Source: Lachnospiraceae bacterium UBA6998
GTDB lineage: Bacteria > Bacillota > Clostridia > Lachnospirales > Lachnospiraceae
NCBI GenBank assembly: GCA_002448395.1
Contig: DJXS01000079.1
Location: 1 to 61,776 of the forward strand
Direction of reading: 5' to 3'
Length of the DNA stretch: 61,776 bases
Shown here in pieces: positions 15,950-23,336 of the stretch. The notes under the pieces are model-generated. The model made no database searches. It saw nothing but the letters and a program-made list of their open reading frames with translations, and was not told the DNA's origin. A program made the position numbers and the translations under genes. Position 1 is the first letter of the stretch, and each line of letters opens with the position of its first letter.

Positions 15950-16726
15950 ATGAAAAATGCTTTGAATTATCAGAAGCTCATGATTGTTGCGCTGTTGATC
16001 CTTTTTGCTGTTATATCCATTACCAAAATAGCGCCCGCCGCCGCGGATCCGGCCAATCACAAACATTCTATAGAACAGACGGAAGAGAAAATCACGTCAG
16101 TCATGACTCTTTCGGGCGGGGCTGCCGCCACATCTGCCACACTTTCCCTACTGCCGGGCGACATGTGCACGCCTCTGGCAGAGCAGCTGGCTGAGTTGGC
16201 AAAATATTTTCTCCTGATCCTCAGCGCCCTTTACCTCGAAAAATTCCTGATAAGCCTGTCAGGCTATATTTCATTTATGATTCTGATTCCGCTGGCCTGC
16301 TTTATTGTATGCGTCGCTGTGATGACCGGGAAACAAAATCTTACCCGAACTGCTGCCAAAATAGCGCTTATCGGCATAATCATCTTTGGAATAGTTCCTG
16401 CAAGTGTTAAACTTTCAGATATGGTGTACCAGACACAGGCCTCAAAGGTCAACGACGCAATTGATGATTATAACAACCTTGAAATCGAGGGCGATGGTGA
16501 AAGCGGGCTTTTCAACGAGTTCAACACTATCACGAATGAAACGATCGAGAACGTGTCATCATTCATGGACAACCTTCTTGAGTCCCTTGCCGTTATGATC
16601 GTGACATCGTGTGTGATCCCGCTTCTTGTCTTTTTCTTCCTGGTGTGGCTGGTAAAGGTTGTCTTTTCTGCCAATATTTTGGTGCTCGATACGACCTCGC
16701 TGGAAGCTCTGACCAAGAGACCCTGA
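15950..16726 (+). CDS. Multi-pass membrane protein of unknown function
   Basis: A 258-residue protein with an N-terminal signal-like helix (IVALLILFAVISITKIA), a soluble segment, three or four central helices (YFLLILSALYLEKFLISL, ISFMILIPLACFIVCVAVM, IALIGIIIFGIVPASV), an acidic 50-residue loop (DAIDDYNNLEIEGDGESG), and a last helix (VIPLLVFFFLVWLVKVVF). I do not recognise the family. Start at ATG 15950 behind AAGGGG; GTG 15941 is an alternative. The last seven codons run into a repeat array, so the C-terminus LEALTKRP may have been reset by repeat expansion. Confidence 0.68.
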   Translation: MKNALNYQKLMIVALLILFAVISITKIAPAAADPANHKHSIEQTEEKITSVMTLSGGAAATSATLSLLPGDMCTPLAEQLAELAKYFLLILSALYLEKFLISLSGYISFMILIPLACFIVCVAVMTGKQNLTRTAAKIALIGIIIFGIVPASVKLSDMVYQTQASKVNDAIDDYNNLEIEGDGESGLFNEFNTITNETIENVSSFMDNLLESLAVMIVTSCVIPLLVFFFLVWLVKVVFSANILVLDTTSLEALTKRP

Positions 16727-16780
16727 CCAAGAGACCTCTGGGGTGACCAAGAGACCTCGACCAAGAGACCTCTGGGGTAG
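16711..16780 (+). repeat. Tandem GACCAAGAGACC array at a gene end
   Basis: Four units of GACCAAGAGACC at 16711, 16725, 16745 and 16759. The second and fourth are completed to exact GACCTCTGGGGT cores (16733-16744, 16767-16778); the others are truncated. The stop codon of the upstream gene falls inside the first unit. Confidence 0.9.
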
Positions 16781-16807
16781 CATGTTAAACAGAACGGAGA
16801 TTGTCAT

Positions 16808-17596
16808 ATGCCTGATTATAAAACAATTGATCAATTACCTTTAGAATTAAACATCAGGGATCTGGGAGGGCTTGAGACCAAGGACGGAAGACATGTCAAA
16901 AGAGGGATGCTCTTCAGAAGTTCTGCATTGGCATTTTTTGACGAGGAAGAATTGAAGCCGGTGCGAAATCTGGGGATTAGAACTATTTTGGATTTCAGGG
17001 CGTTGAAGGGGATTCAGAAAGATCCGGATCCTGAACTTGAGGGAGCGGCATACTATAACAAATGCGCTGCGTTTCAAAACTTTTTGGACGATCTGAACTC
17101 GCCAGGAGAGCTTGCAAGTCTGATTTTTGACGAAGAGCAATCAGGAAATGCTGTGGATGTGCTGGTTTCCAGCTACACTGCATCCCTTGCTTTTTCTAAT
17201 GAATCATACAAGTTTATGTTTGACTGCCTGTTGGCAGGTGAAGCCCCGATGCTGTTTCATTGCACCAACGGTAAGGACAGGACAGGGGTGGCCGCCATGT
17301 TGATCCTGCTGGCTTTGGGGATTCCGGAAGAAGTCGTGAAAGAGGATTACATGCAGAGCAACATCTGCAGGCAGCCTGACATTGATGAGCTTATGGAGAG
17401 GTTCAAAATAATCACCGGAAGACTTGAGAATGCTAGATCCTTCTTCACAATGGTCGGGGGCGTCCTGCCTCATTCAGCGGACATGGTGATATCGGAAATC
17501 TTGGAGCGCTACGGCACTTTCGAGAATTACATGGAGCAGGAGTATGGGGTTGACAGAGAGCTTTTGAAGAAATTCAGAGATATGTATCTGGAATAA
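16808..17596 (+). CDS. Tyrosine-protein phosphatase (Y_phosphatase3 type)
   Basis: A 262-residue protein of the IphP / MptpB family. It contains LNIRDLGGLETKDGRHVKRGMLFRSSAL near the N-terminus, IRTILDFRALKGI, and the P-loop HCTNGKDRTG, with nucleophile Cys152 and Arg158, followed by AAMLILLALGIPEEVVKEDYMQSN. These enzymes remove phosphate from phosphotyrosine, and some also from phosphoinositides, in the cytoplasm or after export. No signal peptide is seen. RBS GGAG lies 8 nt before ATG 16808. Confidence 0.9.
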   Translation: MPDYKTIDQLPLELNIRDLGGLETKDGRHVKRGMLFRSSALAFFDEEELKPVRNLGIRTILDFRALKGIQKDPDPELEGAAYYNKCAAFQNFLDDLNSPGELASLIFDEEQSGNAVDVLVSSYTASLAFSNESYKFMFDCLLAGEAPMLFHCTNGKDRTGVAAMLILLALGIPEEVVKEDYMQSNICRQPDIDELMERFKIITGRLENARSFFTMVGGVLPHSADMVISEILERYGTFENYMEQEYGVDRELLKKFRDMYLE

Positions 17597-17600
17597 CGCA

Positions 17601-17725
17601 GACACTTGACCCCAGACACTTGACCCCAGACACTTGACCCCAGAGGTCTTATCAGGTATCAGGTGAGGGACTATTGAAACACATGACCCCAGAGGTCTAG
17701 AGGTCATATCAGGTGAGGGACTATT
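17601..17725 (+). repeat. Core repeats plus a duplicated ribosome binding segment
   Basis: GACACTTGACCCCA occurs three times in tandem (17601, 17615, 17629); only the third is completed to an exact core (17637-17648). A second exact core is at 17686-17697. An 18-bp segment holding the RBS of the next gene, ATCAGGTGAGGGACTATT, is present twice (17658-17675 and 17708-17725), 50 bp apart, so local gene sequence was duplicated with the core. Confidence 0.9.
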
Positions 17726-18499
17726 ATGCTGGAAACGGAAAGGCTTGTTTTGCGCCGGAGGGAAAACAGCGATGCAGGAAATTTATACGAATACACCAAA
17801 GACCCTGATGTCGGACCGTGGAAAACGGACAGTGCGCAGGTGCCTGCCTTCCAAGTGCTTACCTTCGGCAATCCGGAAGCAGATACACTGCTGATTCAGA
17901 TGGTTGATGATCATGATCTTGAAGTGATCGAGAGCGAAGTCTCTTATATCGGGAAATTGTCCGGCGGACAATGTTTTGACCTGAAGGCGGTCAGGGTAAA
18001 GAACTGGAACAACGACCTGTCACCGTGGCCGGCTCCGGCGGTTTTCGGAGATGAGGGATTTGGAGGCGGCGCGCAGGGAGTTCTGGACTTTGTCATGGGC
18101 AAAATAGTGCCGACCCCAGAGGTCATTAAATCGCGAGGGATAAAGCGAATCTTCATCGGCGGGTACTCCCTTGCTGCGCTGTTCGCGCTCTGGGCAGGCT
18201 ATCAGACAGATATTTTTGACGGCATTGCAGCGGCTTCGCCGTCGGTCTGGTTCCCGGACTTTACAGAATATATGCGGGAAAACGAAATTCACGCGGATGC
18301 AGTATACCTTAGCCTTGGCGATCGTGAGGAACGAACGAGAAACCCGGTCATGTCCCAGGTTGGAAAAGCGATCCGGGAGGCACATAATCTGCTTACGGCC
18401 TCCCGGATCGAGTGCGAACTGGAATGGAATAAGGGAAACCATTTTAAGGAGCCGGACCTTCGGACGGCGAAAGCTTTTGCATGGCTCATGAACCGCTGA
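17726..18499 (+). CDS. Alpha/beta hydrolase with an N-terminal GNAT acetyltransferase fragment
   Basis: A 257-residue chimera. Residues 1-32 (METERLVLR-like LETERLVLRRRENSDAGNLY then EYTKDPDVGP) are the textbook start of a RimJ-type GNAT acetyltransferase, but the rest of that domain is absent. From about residue 33 the chain is an esterase-like alpha/beta hydrolase: TLLIQMVDDHDLEVIESEVSYI, LSPWPAPAVFG, nucleophile in FIGGYSLAALFALWAGYQTD, AAASPSVWFP, and a C-terminal His in KGNHFKEPDLRTAKAF. The 12-bp repeat is translated as TPEV at residues 130-133. RBS is GGTGAGGG. The hydrolase may still be active; the acetyltransferase part cannot be. Confidence 0.78.
   Translation: MLETERLVLRRRENSDAGNLYEYTKDPDVGPWKTDSAQVPAFQVLTFGNPEADTLLIQMVDDHDLEVIESEVSYIGKLSGGQCFDLKAVRVKNWNNDLSPWPAPAVFGDEGFGGGAQGVLDFVMGKIVPTPEVIKSRGIKRIFIGGYSLAALFALWAGYQTDIFDGIAAASPSVWFPDFTEYMRENEIHADAVYLSLGDREERTRNPVMSQVGKAIREAHNLLTASRIECELEWNKGNHFKEPDLRTAKAFAWLMNR
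18113..18124 (+). repeat. Core repeat inside the hydrolase gene
   Basis: Exact ACCCCAGAGGTC, preceded by G and followed by A, read in frame as Thr-Pro-Glu-Val in a loop before the nucleophile strand. CAAAATA lies immediately upstream at 18100. Confidence 0.9.
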
Positions 18500-18505
18500 T
18501 AAGCT

Positions 18506-18600
18506 ACCCCAGAGGTCAGTTTCGGAACTGACAAGCTACCCCAGAGGTCGGTTTCGGACAAGCCACCCCAGAGGTCGGTTAATAACCCAGAGGTCGGTTA
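18506..18600 (+). repeat. Four-copy core array between convergent genes
   Basis: Exact ACCCCAGAGGTC at 18506-18517, 18538-18549 and 18565-18576; a shortened ACCCAGAGGTC at 18584. Flanks CAGTTTCGGA / CGGTTTCGGA and CGGTTAATAA are duplicated with the cores. The last unit ends 6 bp from the stop codon of the minus-strand gene. Confidence 0.9.
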
Positions 18601-18606
18601 ATAAAA

Positions 18607-19089
18607 TCAACGGCGCTCAAAAGCCTGCGGGCTGATTTCTACCTTCGGCCCATGGATCAGTCCGTCCTCAGTTAGAAGGTCGCATCCGCCGAAGGCCCAC
18701 GCATAAATCTTCTCGAGTCCTGCGCCGCAGACAACTCTGCGCAGATTCCTGCAGTCCTTAAATGCAAATGGCGGGATGATCCTTAGCTGATCGGGCAGAA
18801 CAATTTCTTCAATTCCACATCTGACGAAGGTGTAGCCCCATAGTGTTTTCAATTGCTCCGGCAGCTTCAGCTGCCGGAGATTTATGCATCCGTCAAACAG
18901 AAATTCCCCCATATCTGTCACAGAATCCGGGATCTGAATAGAAGTGATCTCGTCGTGCCCGCGAAATACTTTGTCATTCAGGATCGTAAAGATTTTGTCA
19001 TCCGGTATGATGACTTCTGCTTCATCTCCCTCATAACCCGTAAGGCAAAAAGTGCCGTCTTCAACGCGTCTGTAGTAAAACTCCTGCAT
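18607..19089 (-). CDS. Short leucine-rich repeat protein (BspA-like LRR_5)
   Basis: A 160-residue cytoplasmic protein with about five BspA-type leucine-rich repeats: IPDDKIFTILNDKVFRGHDEI, TSIQIPDSVTDMGEFLFDGCINL, RQLKLPEQLKTLWGYTFVRC, GIEEIVLPDQLRIIPPFAFKDC, RNLRRVVCGAGLEKIYAWAFGG. There is no signal peptide. RBS GGAG is 9 nt before the start. Such repeats bind proteins; the partner is unknown. It is convergent with the hydrolase gene and separated from it by a core-repeat array. Confidence 0.85.
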   Translation of the reverse strand: MQEFYYRRVEDGTFCLTGYEGDEAEVIIPDDKIFTILNDKVFRGHDEITSIQIPDSVTDMGEFLFDGCINLRQLKLPEQLKTLWGYTFVRCGIEEIVLPDQLRIIPPFAFKDCRNLRRVVCGAGLEKIYAWAFGGCDLLTEDGLIHGPKVEISPQAFERR

Positions 19090-19207
19090 GTGTATATCTC
19101 CTTAAAGTGTTTTCACTTAATAGAATGCCATAAAACGATTATACTGCAACTGCGAAATTGTAATAAGTACATAGCAATCGCGGTCCAGCTTCGGCTGCTT
19201 CAGCTTC

Positions 19208-19275
19208 GACCTCTGGGGTAGTTTGTGGTCAGCCCAGCCCCGACTTCGCCCAGCCCCAGCCCCGACCTCTGGGGT
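19208..19275 (+). repeat. Two core repeats upstream of the acyltransferase
   Basis: Exact GACCTCTGGGGT at 19208-19219 and 19264-19275. Both continue TAG and both are preceded by C-rich duplicated words (CAGCTTCGAC, CAGCCCCGAC). They lie in the 301-bp gap 19090-19390; the rest of that gap shows only the GGAGGTGGG ribosome binding site of the next gene. Confidence 0.9.
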
Positions 19276-19390
19276 AGCTTGTCAATCAAACATAACATTG
19301 GACCTGCCCAAATGTTCTGTTTGGTTGGTGGACGTGGTCCCTCCATCGCGATATGATTTTGTTAAGAATAATTGCGGAGGTGGGATTATT

Positions 19391-20479
19391 GTGAGAAAAT
19401 ATTATTTAGATAACATCAGATGGATCACGGTAGTGATCGTAGTTTTATATCATGTGATCTATATGTATAACGCGGAAGGGATTCCGGGGGTGTGCGGTAA
19501 GATCACAGATCTTGAAGTTCAGTATTTTGACGTGTTTCAGTACATCGTGTACCCCTGGTTCATGATGCTGCTTTTCATGGTTTCCGGGATCAGCTCGCGG
19601 CTCTATCTGGATAATCATTCCCACAGGGAATTCATCAGCAGCAGGACGACGAAGCTCCTGGTGCCTTCCACGATCGGACTGTTTGCTTTCCAGTTCCTGC
19701 AGGGATATGTCAATGTTGCTCTTGGAGGCGTCGTCTTCAAAGACCCCGGTATACCCCTGATTGCGAAGGTGCTGATCTGTATCGCAAGCGGAAGCGGAGT
19801 GCTCTGGTACATTCATCTACTGTGGCTGTTCTCTATGCTGCTTGTGCTTGTGAGGAGAATCGACAGGGACAGGCTTTGGAACGCCTGCGGAAAGGCTGGC
19901 TTCCCGGTGCTTGCCGTGCTCGCTCTTCCGACCTATGGGGCGGCGCAAATCCTCAATACGCCGATTGTCAGTGTCTACCGATTCGGGCTGTATTTCTTTG
20001 TTTTTCTGCTGGGCTATTTTGTCCTGTCCCATGACGAGGTGATCGAGGTCCTGGAGAGGTGGTTTCCGCTGCTGGCGGTGACCTCTGGGGTACTGGGAGC
20101 AGCGTTCTGCGCGCGATATTTTGGCGAAGTTTATGCGGACAATCCGGTATATCGCTCCGTGCTGTTCGTCACATACGGATATTTTGCCTGCCTGGCGATC
20201 TTAGGCGGCATGTCAAAATATTGCGACTTCAGCAACAGTTTCACCCGCTGGATGAGCAAGAGGAGTTTCGGTTTGTATGTGTTTCACTATCTGGGGATCT
20301 CTTCGGTGGCACTATTTGTGGGCAGGCGAGGAATCCTTCCCGCACCTGCGGTGTATCTCTTAAGTCTGATTGCAGGGGTCGCGGGCGGATATCTCCTGAA
20401 TGAGATCATTTCAAGGATACCGGGTTACAGATGGGCGGTGCTGGGTATCAAAGAGGAGAAGAAAAATGTTCAAGGATAA
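19391..20479 (+). CDS. Acyltransferase 3 family membrane protein
   Basis: A 362-residue integral membrane acyltransferase. It begins RKYYLDNIRWITVVIVVLYHVIYMYN, the family's opening with the conserved 'D.iRw..v..Vv.yHv', and continues with about ten hydrophobic helices and R-x-x-R-like SSRTTKLLVPSTIGLFAFQF. Such enzymes O-acetylate or succinylate cell-surface sugars. GTG 19391 was chosen because GGAGGTGGG lies 8 nt upstream; the frame is open back to 19223, but that segment is repeat-derived. Residues 230-234 (VTSGV) encode the 12-bp repeat inside a TM helix. The 3' end overlaps the next gene by 14 bp. Confidence 0.85.
   Translation: MRKYYLDNIRWITVVIVVLYHVIYMYNAEGIPGVCGKITDLEVQYFDVFQYIVYPWFMMLLFMVSGISSRLYLDNHSHREFISSRTTKLLVPSTIGLFAFQFLQGYVNVALGGVVFKDPGIPLIAKVLICIASGSGVLWYIHLLWLFSMLLVLVRRIDRDRLWNACGKAGFPVLAVLALPTYGAAQILNTPIVSVYRFGLYFFVFLLGYFVLSHDEVIEVLERWFPLLAVTSGVLGAAFCARYFGEVYADNPVYRSVLFVTYGYFACLAILGGMSKYCDFSNSFTRWMSKRSFGLYVFHYLGISSVALFVGRRGILPAPAVYLLSLIAGVAGGYLLNEIISRIPGYRWAVLGIKEEKKNVQG
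20080..20091 (+). repeat. Core repeat inside a predicted TM helix of the acyltransferase
   Basis: Exact GACCTCTGGGGT, read in frame as Thr-Ser-Gly-Val. Confidence 0.88.
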
Positions 20480-20903
20480 TCTCGTTCAAATGCGGAAGAT
20501 GAAACAGATGACCCAGGAAGATGTCGCGGAAAAGGTCGGCGTGACAAGACAGGCAGTGGCGAAATGGGAAGCGGGCGAGACTATTCCGGATCTGGAAAAA
20601 TGCAGATGCCTTGCGGAATTGTTCGGCGTTTCCCTGGATGATCTGGCCAATTTCGAACCAAAGGACAACTTGGGGCTTAGTGTGCCGCCCAAAGGCAAGC
20701 ACTTATTCGGGGTGGTGACAGTCGGAGATAAGGGACAGATCGTGATTCCGGCAAAGGCGAGAAAGACGTTTGGCATAGCCGCAGGCGATCAGCTGGTCGT
20801 GCTTGGCGACGAAGCTCAAGGGATGGCGATCATCAAAGCGGAGAACTTTCTCTCGATCGCGGAAGCAGTCAAAAAACTGCAGCAAGCCACCCCAGAGGTC
20901 TAA
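20466..20903 (+). CDS. XRE-type HTH regulator with AbrB-like domain
   Basis: A 145-residue regulator. Residues 4-58 are an XRE/Cro helix-turn-helix (NLVQMRKMKQMTQEDVAEKV, GVTRQAVAKWEAGETIPDLEK). Residues 80-125 are a SpoVT/AbrB swapped-hairpin DNA-binding domain (VVTVGDKGQIVIPAKARKTFGIAAGDQLVVLGDE). ATG 20466 follows GAGGAGAAG and lies inside the end of the acyltransferase gene, so the two are likely co-expressed. The last four residues, Thr-Pro-Glu-Val, and the stop codon come from a 12-bp repeat plus its TCTAA flank, so the natural C-terminus was probably replaced. Confidence 0.88.
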   Translation: MFKDNLVQMRKMKQMTQEDVAEKVGVTRQAVAKWEAGETIPDLEKCRCLAELFGVSLDDLANFEPKDNLGLSVPPKGKHLFGVVTVGDKGQIVIPAKARKTFGIAAGDQLVVLGDEAQGMAIIKAENFLSIAEAVKKLQQATPEV

Positions 20904-21058
20904 GTTACCCCGGCACCCCAGCAACCTACCCCACCAGCAACCTACCCCAGAGGTCTAAGCGGTCTAAGCTGCCCAGCACCCTGGCAACCTACCCCAGAGG
21001 TCTAAGTTGGCAACCTACCCCAGAGGTCTAAGTTGGCAACCTACCCCAGAGGTCTAAG
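20889..21058 (+). repeat. Five-copy core array at the end of the regulator gene
   Basis: Exact ACCCCAGAGGTC at 20889-20900, 20944-20955, 20991-21002, 21017-21028 and 21043-21054. The last three form a clean 26-bp tandem (unit GGCAACCTACCCCAGAGGTC plus TAAGTT). A GTAG-complement CTAC precedes four of them. The array ends at the ATG of the methyltransferase gene. Confidence 0.93.
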
Positions 21059-21060
21059 TC

Positions 21061-21855
21061 ATGAATGAAGTAAATAAAACCCTTTTCATCCCTTTATATG
21101 GAAAATCGACTGTAAGCAAACAGCATATCATTCTAAGCGATCCGGATGCCGAGAGGATCTGGGAAGCGGAAAGCTTTCCGATCCGCGGCAAGTCGAAATC
21201 GAAATGGCTTGCCTACAACATGGCGATGCGCGCCCGCGTGTTTGACGACTGGACGGAGCGCATGCTCAGAAAGCATAAGGACGCCCTGGTGCTGCACATC
21301 GGTTGCGGACTCGACAGCAGGTGCAGAAGAGTGAAAGTGCCGTACAGAGAATGGATCGACTGTGACCTGCCGGACGTGATCGCGATACGGAAGAACTATT
21401 TTGACGAGTGTGAAAACTACCGCATGCAGGCCCTGGACGCCTCAGATCCCGCACAGATCCAGGCGCTTCCCGAGAGCGACACGACAATCGTTGTCCTCGA
21501 AGGGCTCAGCATGTATTTGTCCAAGGCTCAGCTTCGCGGATTTCTCGGGGCGCTGCAGGAGAAGTACGGAATGCTCTGTATTTTGATGGACATCTACACG
21601 GAGTTTGGCGCGAAGGCGTCAAAATATAAGAACCCGGTCAACGATGTCGGCGTCACGAAGCTCTATGGCATTGATGACATGGAGGACGTGATCAGCGGAC
21701 TGGGACTGCAAGTCGTGAGAGAGCATTCTTTTACTCCCCCGGAACTGGTGAACGAGCTGAAGCCGCTTGACAGGGCCTTTTTCAAACTGCTGTTTACAGG
21801 GCGCGTGTACAGAAAGATCTATCGGCTGATGGAAATCGCGACAGCCCGGGCATGA
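21061..21855 (+). CDS. Class I SAM-dependent methyltransferase (LCM/TcmP family)
   Basis: A 264-residue methyltransferase. Motif I is VLHIGCGLDSRCRRV (residues about 77-91), then EWIDCDLPDVIAIRKNYF and VVLEGLSMYLSKAQL, all typical of the leucine-carboxyl-methyltransferase / TcmP O-methyltransferase family. The substrate is unknown; small-molecule carboxyl or hydroxyl groups are likely. The start codon follows the last repeat unit by 6 nt. The only Shine-Dalgarno-like string is AGAGGT within the repeat core, 8-9 nt upstream of ATG, so the repeat seems to supply the ribosome binding site. Confidence 0.83.
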   Translation: MNEVNKTLFIPLYGKSTVSKQHIILSDPDAERIWEAESFPIRGKSKSKWLAYNMAMRARVFDDWTERMLRKHKDALVLHIGCGLDSRCRRVKVPYREWIDCDLPDVIAIRKNYFDECENYRMQALDASDPAQIQALPESDTTIVVLEGLSMYLSKAQLRGFLGALQEKYGMLCILMDIYTEFGAKASKYKNPVNDVGVTKLYGIDDMEDVISGLGLQVVREHSFTPPELVNELKPLDRAFFKLLFTGRVYRKIYRLMEIATARA

Positions 21856-21966
21856 CCTGAATCATAATGATTGACACTGATGAGTGGAGATCTTATGATT
21901 TAGTAAACGCAATTATCAGTTTGCTTGTGCGATATTTTGCACAGTTTCTGAGAGAAAGGGGGTAAC

Positions 21967-22719
21967 ATGTACAAACTTTGGGAGACACTTGAGGAAGCGA
22001 AGAAACTGAAATGGGTGGAGCTGTCCCACAGCCTTAACAATGACAGCCCTTACTGGAGCGGAATCCCGGAAGGAAGCGTGGAGCTTTGCAAAGTGGTTTT
22101 TGACTGGGGAAATCCCATGCTGGACTGCCGGATCCACACTTTCAAATTCCCCGGACAGTTCGGAACACACATTGATTTCCCGGGGCATTTTGTAAAGGAC
22201 GGGGACCTTTCGGAAGCCTATGATGTCAAGCAGGGCGTGTTCCCTCTGTGCGTGGTCGATATCACAGACAAAGTCGCACAGGATGTTCATTACGCAGTGA
22301 CCGCGCAGGACATCAAGGACTATGAGGCAAAATATGGACCGATCCCGGATGGCGCATTTGTGGCGCTCAGGACAGACTGGTACAAGAACTGGCCGGATAT
22401 GGACGCGCTTTCCGGCATAGCAGAAGATGGAAGCGAGAATTTCCCCGGCTGGTCCATGGAAGCGCTCAAGTACATCTATGAGGAGAGAAACGCCGCTGCG
22501 AACGGCCACGAGACGCTGGATACCGATGCCTCAGCAGAAGCTGCTAAGGCCGAAGATCTCGCATGCGAGCGCTATGTTCTTGCCAAGGGAAAGCTTCAGA
22601 TCGAGGTTCTGCGCAACCTGGACAAAGTGGCTCCCGCAGGCGCTGTCCTCTTTGCTGCATGGCCCAGGATAGAAGGCGCTACCGGCCTTCCCGCAAGAGT
22701 CTGGGCGATCACTGAGTAA
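21967..22719 (+). CDS. Cyclase / kynurenine formamidase-like hydrolase
   Basis: A 250-residue member of the cyclase (KynB-like) family. The metal-binding signature HxGTHxDxPxHF appears as QFGTHIDFPGHF (residues about 73-84), with VELSHSLNNDSPYW near the N-terminus and IPDGAFVALRTDW later. Members hydrolyse formylkynurenine, isatin or other cyclic amides with zinc or manganese. RBS AAAGGGGG precedes ATG 21967. A bidirectional terminator follows. No tryptophan catabolism genes are adjacent, so the substrate is open. Confidence 0.85.
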   Translation: MYKLWETLEEAKKLKWVELSHSLNNDSPYWSGIPEGSVELCKVVFDWGNPMLDCRIHTFKFPGQFGTHIDFPGHFVKDGDLSEAYDVKQGVFPLCVVDITDKVAQDVHYAVTAQDIKDYEAKYGPIPDGAFVALRTDWYKNWPDMDALSGIAEDGSENFPGWSMEALKYIYEERNAAANGHETLDTDASAEAAKAEDLACERYVLAKGKLQIEVLRNLDKVAPAGAVLFAAWPRIEGATGLPARVWAITE

Positions 22720-22760
22720 GGAGTGTCGGGGTTGACATTAATAAGAGCTATATACACGAA

Positions 22761-22800
22761 TTTAAAAAGCCAGAGGGGAGAGCACCTCTGGCTTTTTAAA
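22761..22800. terminator. Strong bidirectional terminator
   Basis: A 16-bp perfect stem: TTTAAAAAGCCAGAGG (22761-22776) pairs with CCTCTGGCTTTTTAAA (22785-22800). It serves the cyclase gene and the convergent MarR gene. The stem itself contains CCAGAGG/CCTCTGG, part of the repeat core, and an exact core follows 10 bp later. Confidence 0.92.
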
Positions 22801-22810
22801 TTGGATCGCT

Positions 22811-22822
22811 ACCCCAGAGGTC
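22811..22822 (+). repeat. Core repeat between cyclase and MarR genes
   Basis: Exact ACCCCAGAGGTC preceded by CT, 8 bp before the stop codon of the minus-strand MarR gene. Confidence 0.9.
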
Positions 22823-22830
22823 GATTAAAG

Positions 22831-23283
22831 TCACTGATCCATCAAGCCCTCTTCACAGATGCCGCGCATGTTGGCGGCAATGAGATCGAGGCAGTGGTAC
22901 ATATTCTCGCGCATCTCCTCTGTGATGCCCTGGCCGGCAAGGTCGAGGGCGACTGTGGCGCGCGCCCGGATCTGCGCGGCGATCGTTCTGCCGAGGGGAG
23001 TGAGCTTAGGGGTTACCCTGTATCTGGAACCATTGTACGGTTCCAGGATCCCTTTTTTCTGAAAGTCGGCGAGAGCACGGGAGACATCTGCTTTGTCGCG
23101 CTGGCAGAGGTCTGCGAGCCGGGCGGCAGTGATCTCTCCTTCATACCCGTCAAGCATCAAAAGATAGAGGGCGTGCGTGCCCCTCAGACCATATTTTTTC
23201 ATTTCGTCCGTTGCGATCTTATTCCAGTATCTGGAAATGTTAAAAATATCCAGACTGAAGTGCTCAAAACGGTTTTCCATCAT
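22831..23283 (-). CDS. MarR family transcriptional regulator
   Basis: A 150-residue winged-helix regulator: LRGTHALYLLMLDGYEGEITAARLADLCQRDKADVSRALADFQKKGILEPYNGSRYRVTPKLTPLGRTIAAQI, the MarR DNA-binding helix-turn-helix and wing. MarR proteins bind DNA as dimers and release it with small ligands. It is divergent from nothing and convergent with the cyclase; the DegV gene lies upstream on the same strand 53 bp away and could be co-transcribed. Target genes are not evident. Confidence 0.88.
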   Translation of the reverse strand: MMENRFEHFSLDIFNISRYWNKIATDEMKKYGLRGTHALYLLMLDGYEGEITAARLADLCQRDKADVSRALADFQKKGILEPYNGSRYRVTPKLTPLGRTIAAQIRARATVALDLAGQGITEEMRENMYHCLDLIAANMRGICEEGLMDQ

Positions 23284-23336
23284 GCCATCCTTTCCATATG
23301 CGGCGCGGCGGCTCGATATTTGTTTACTGAACAGCC

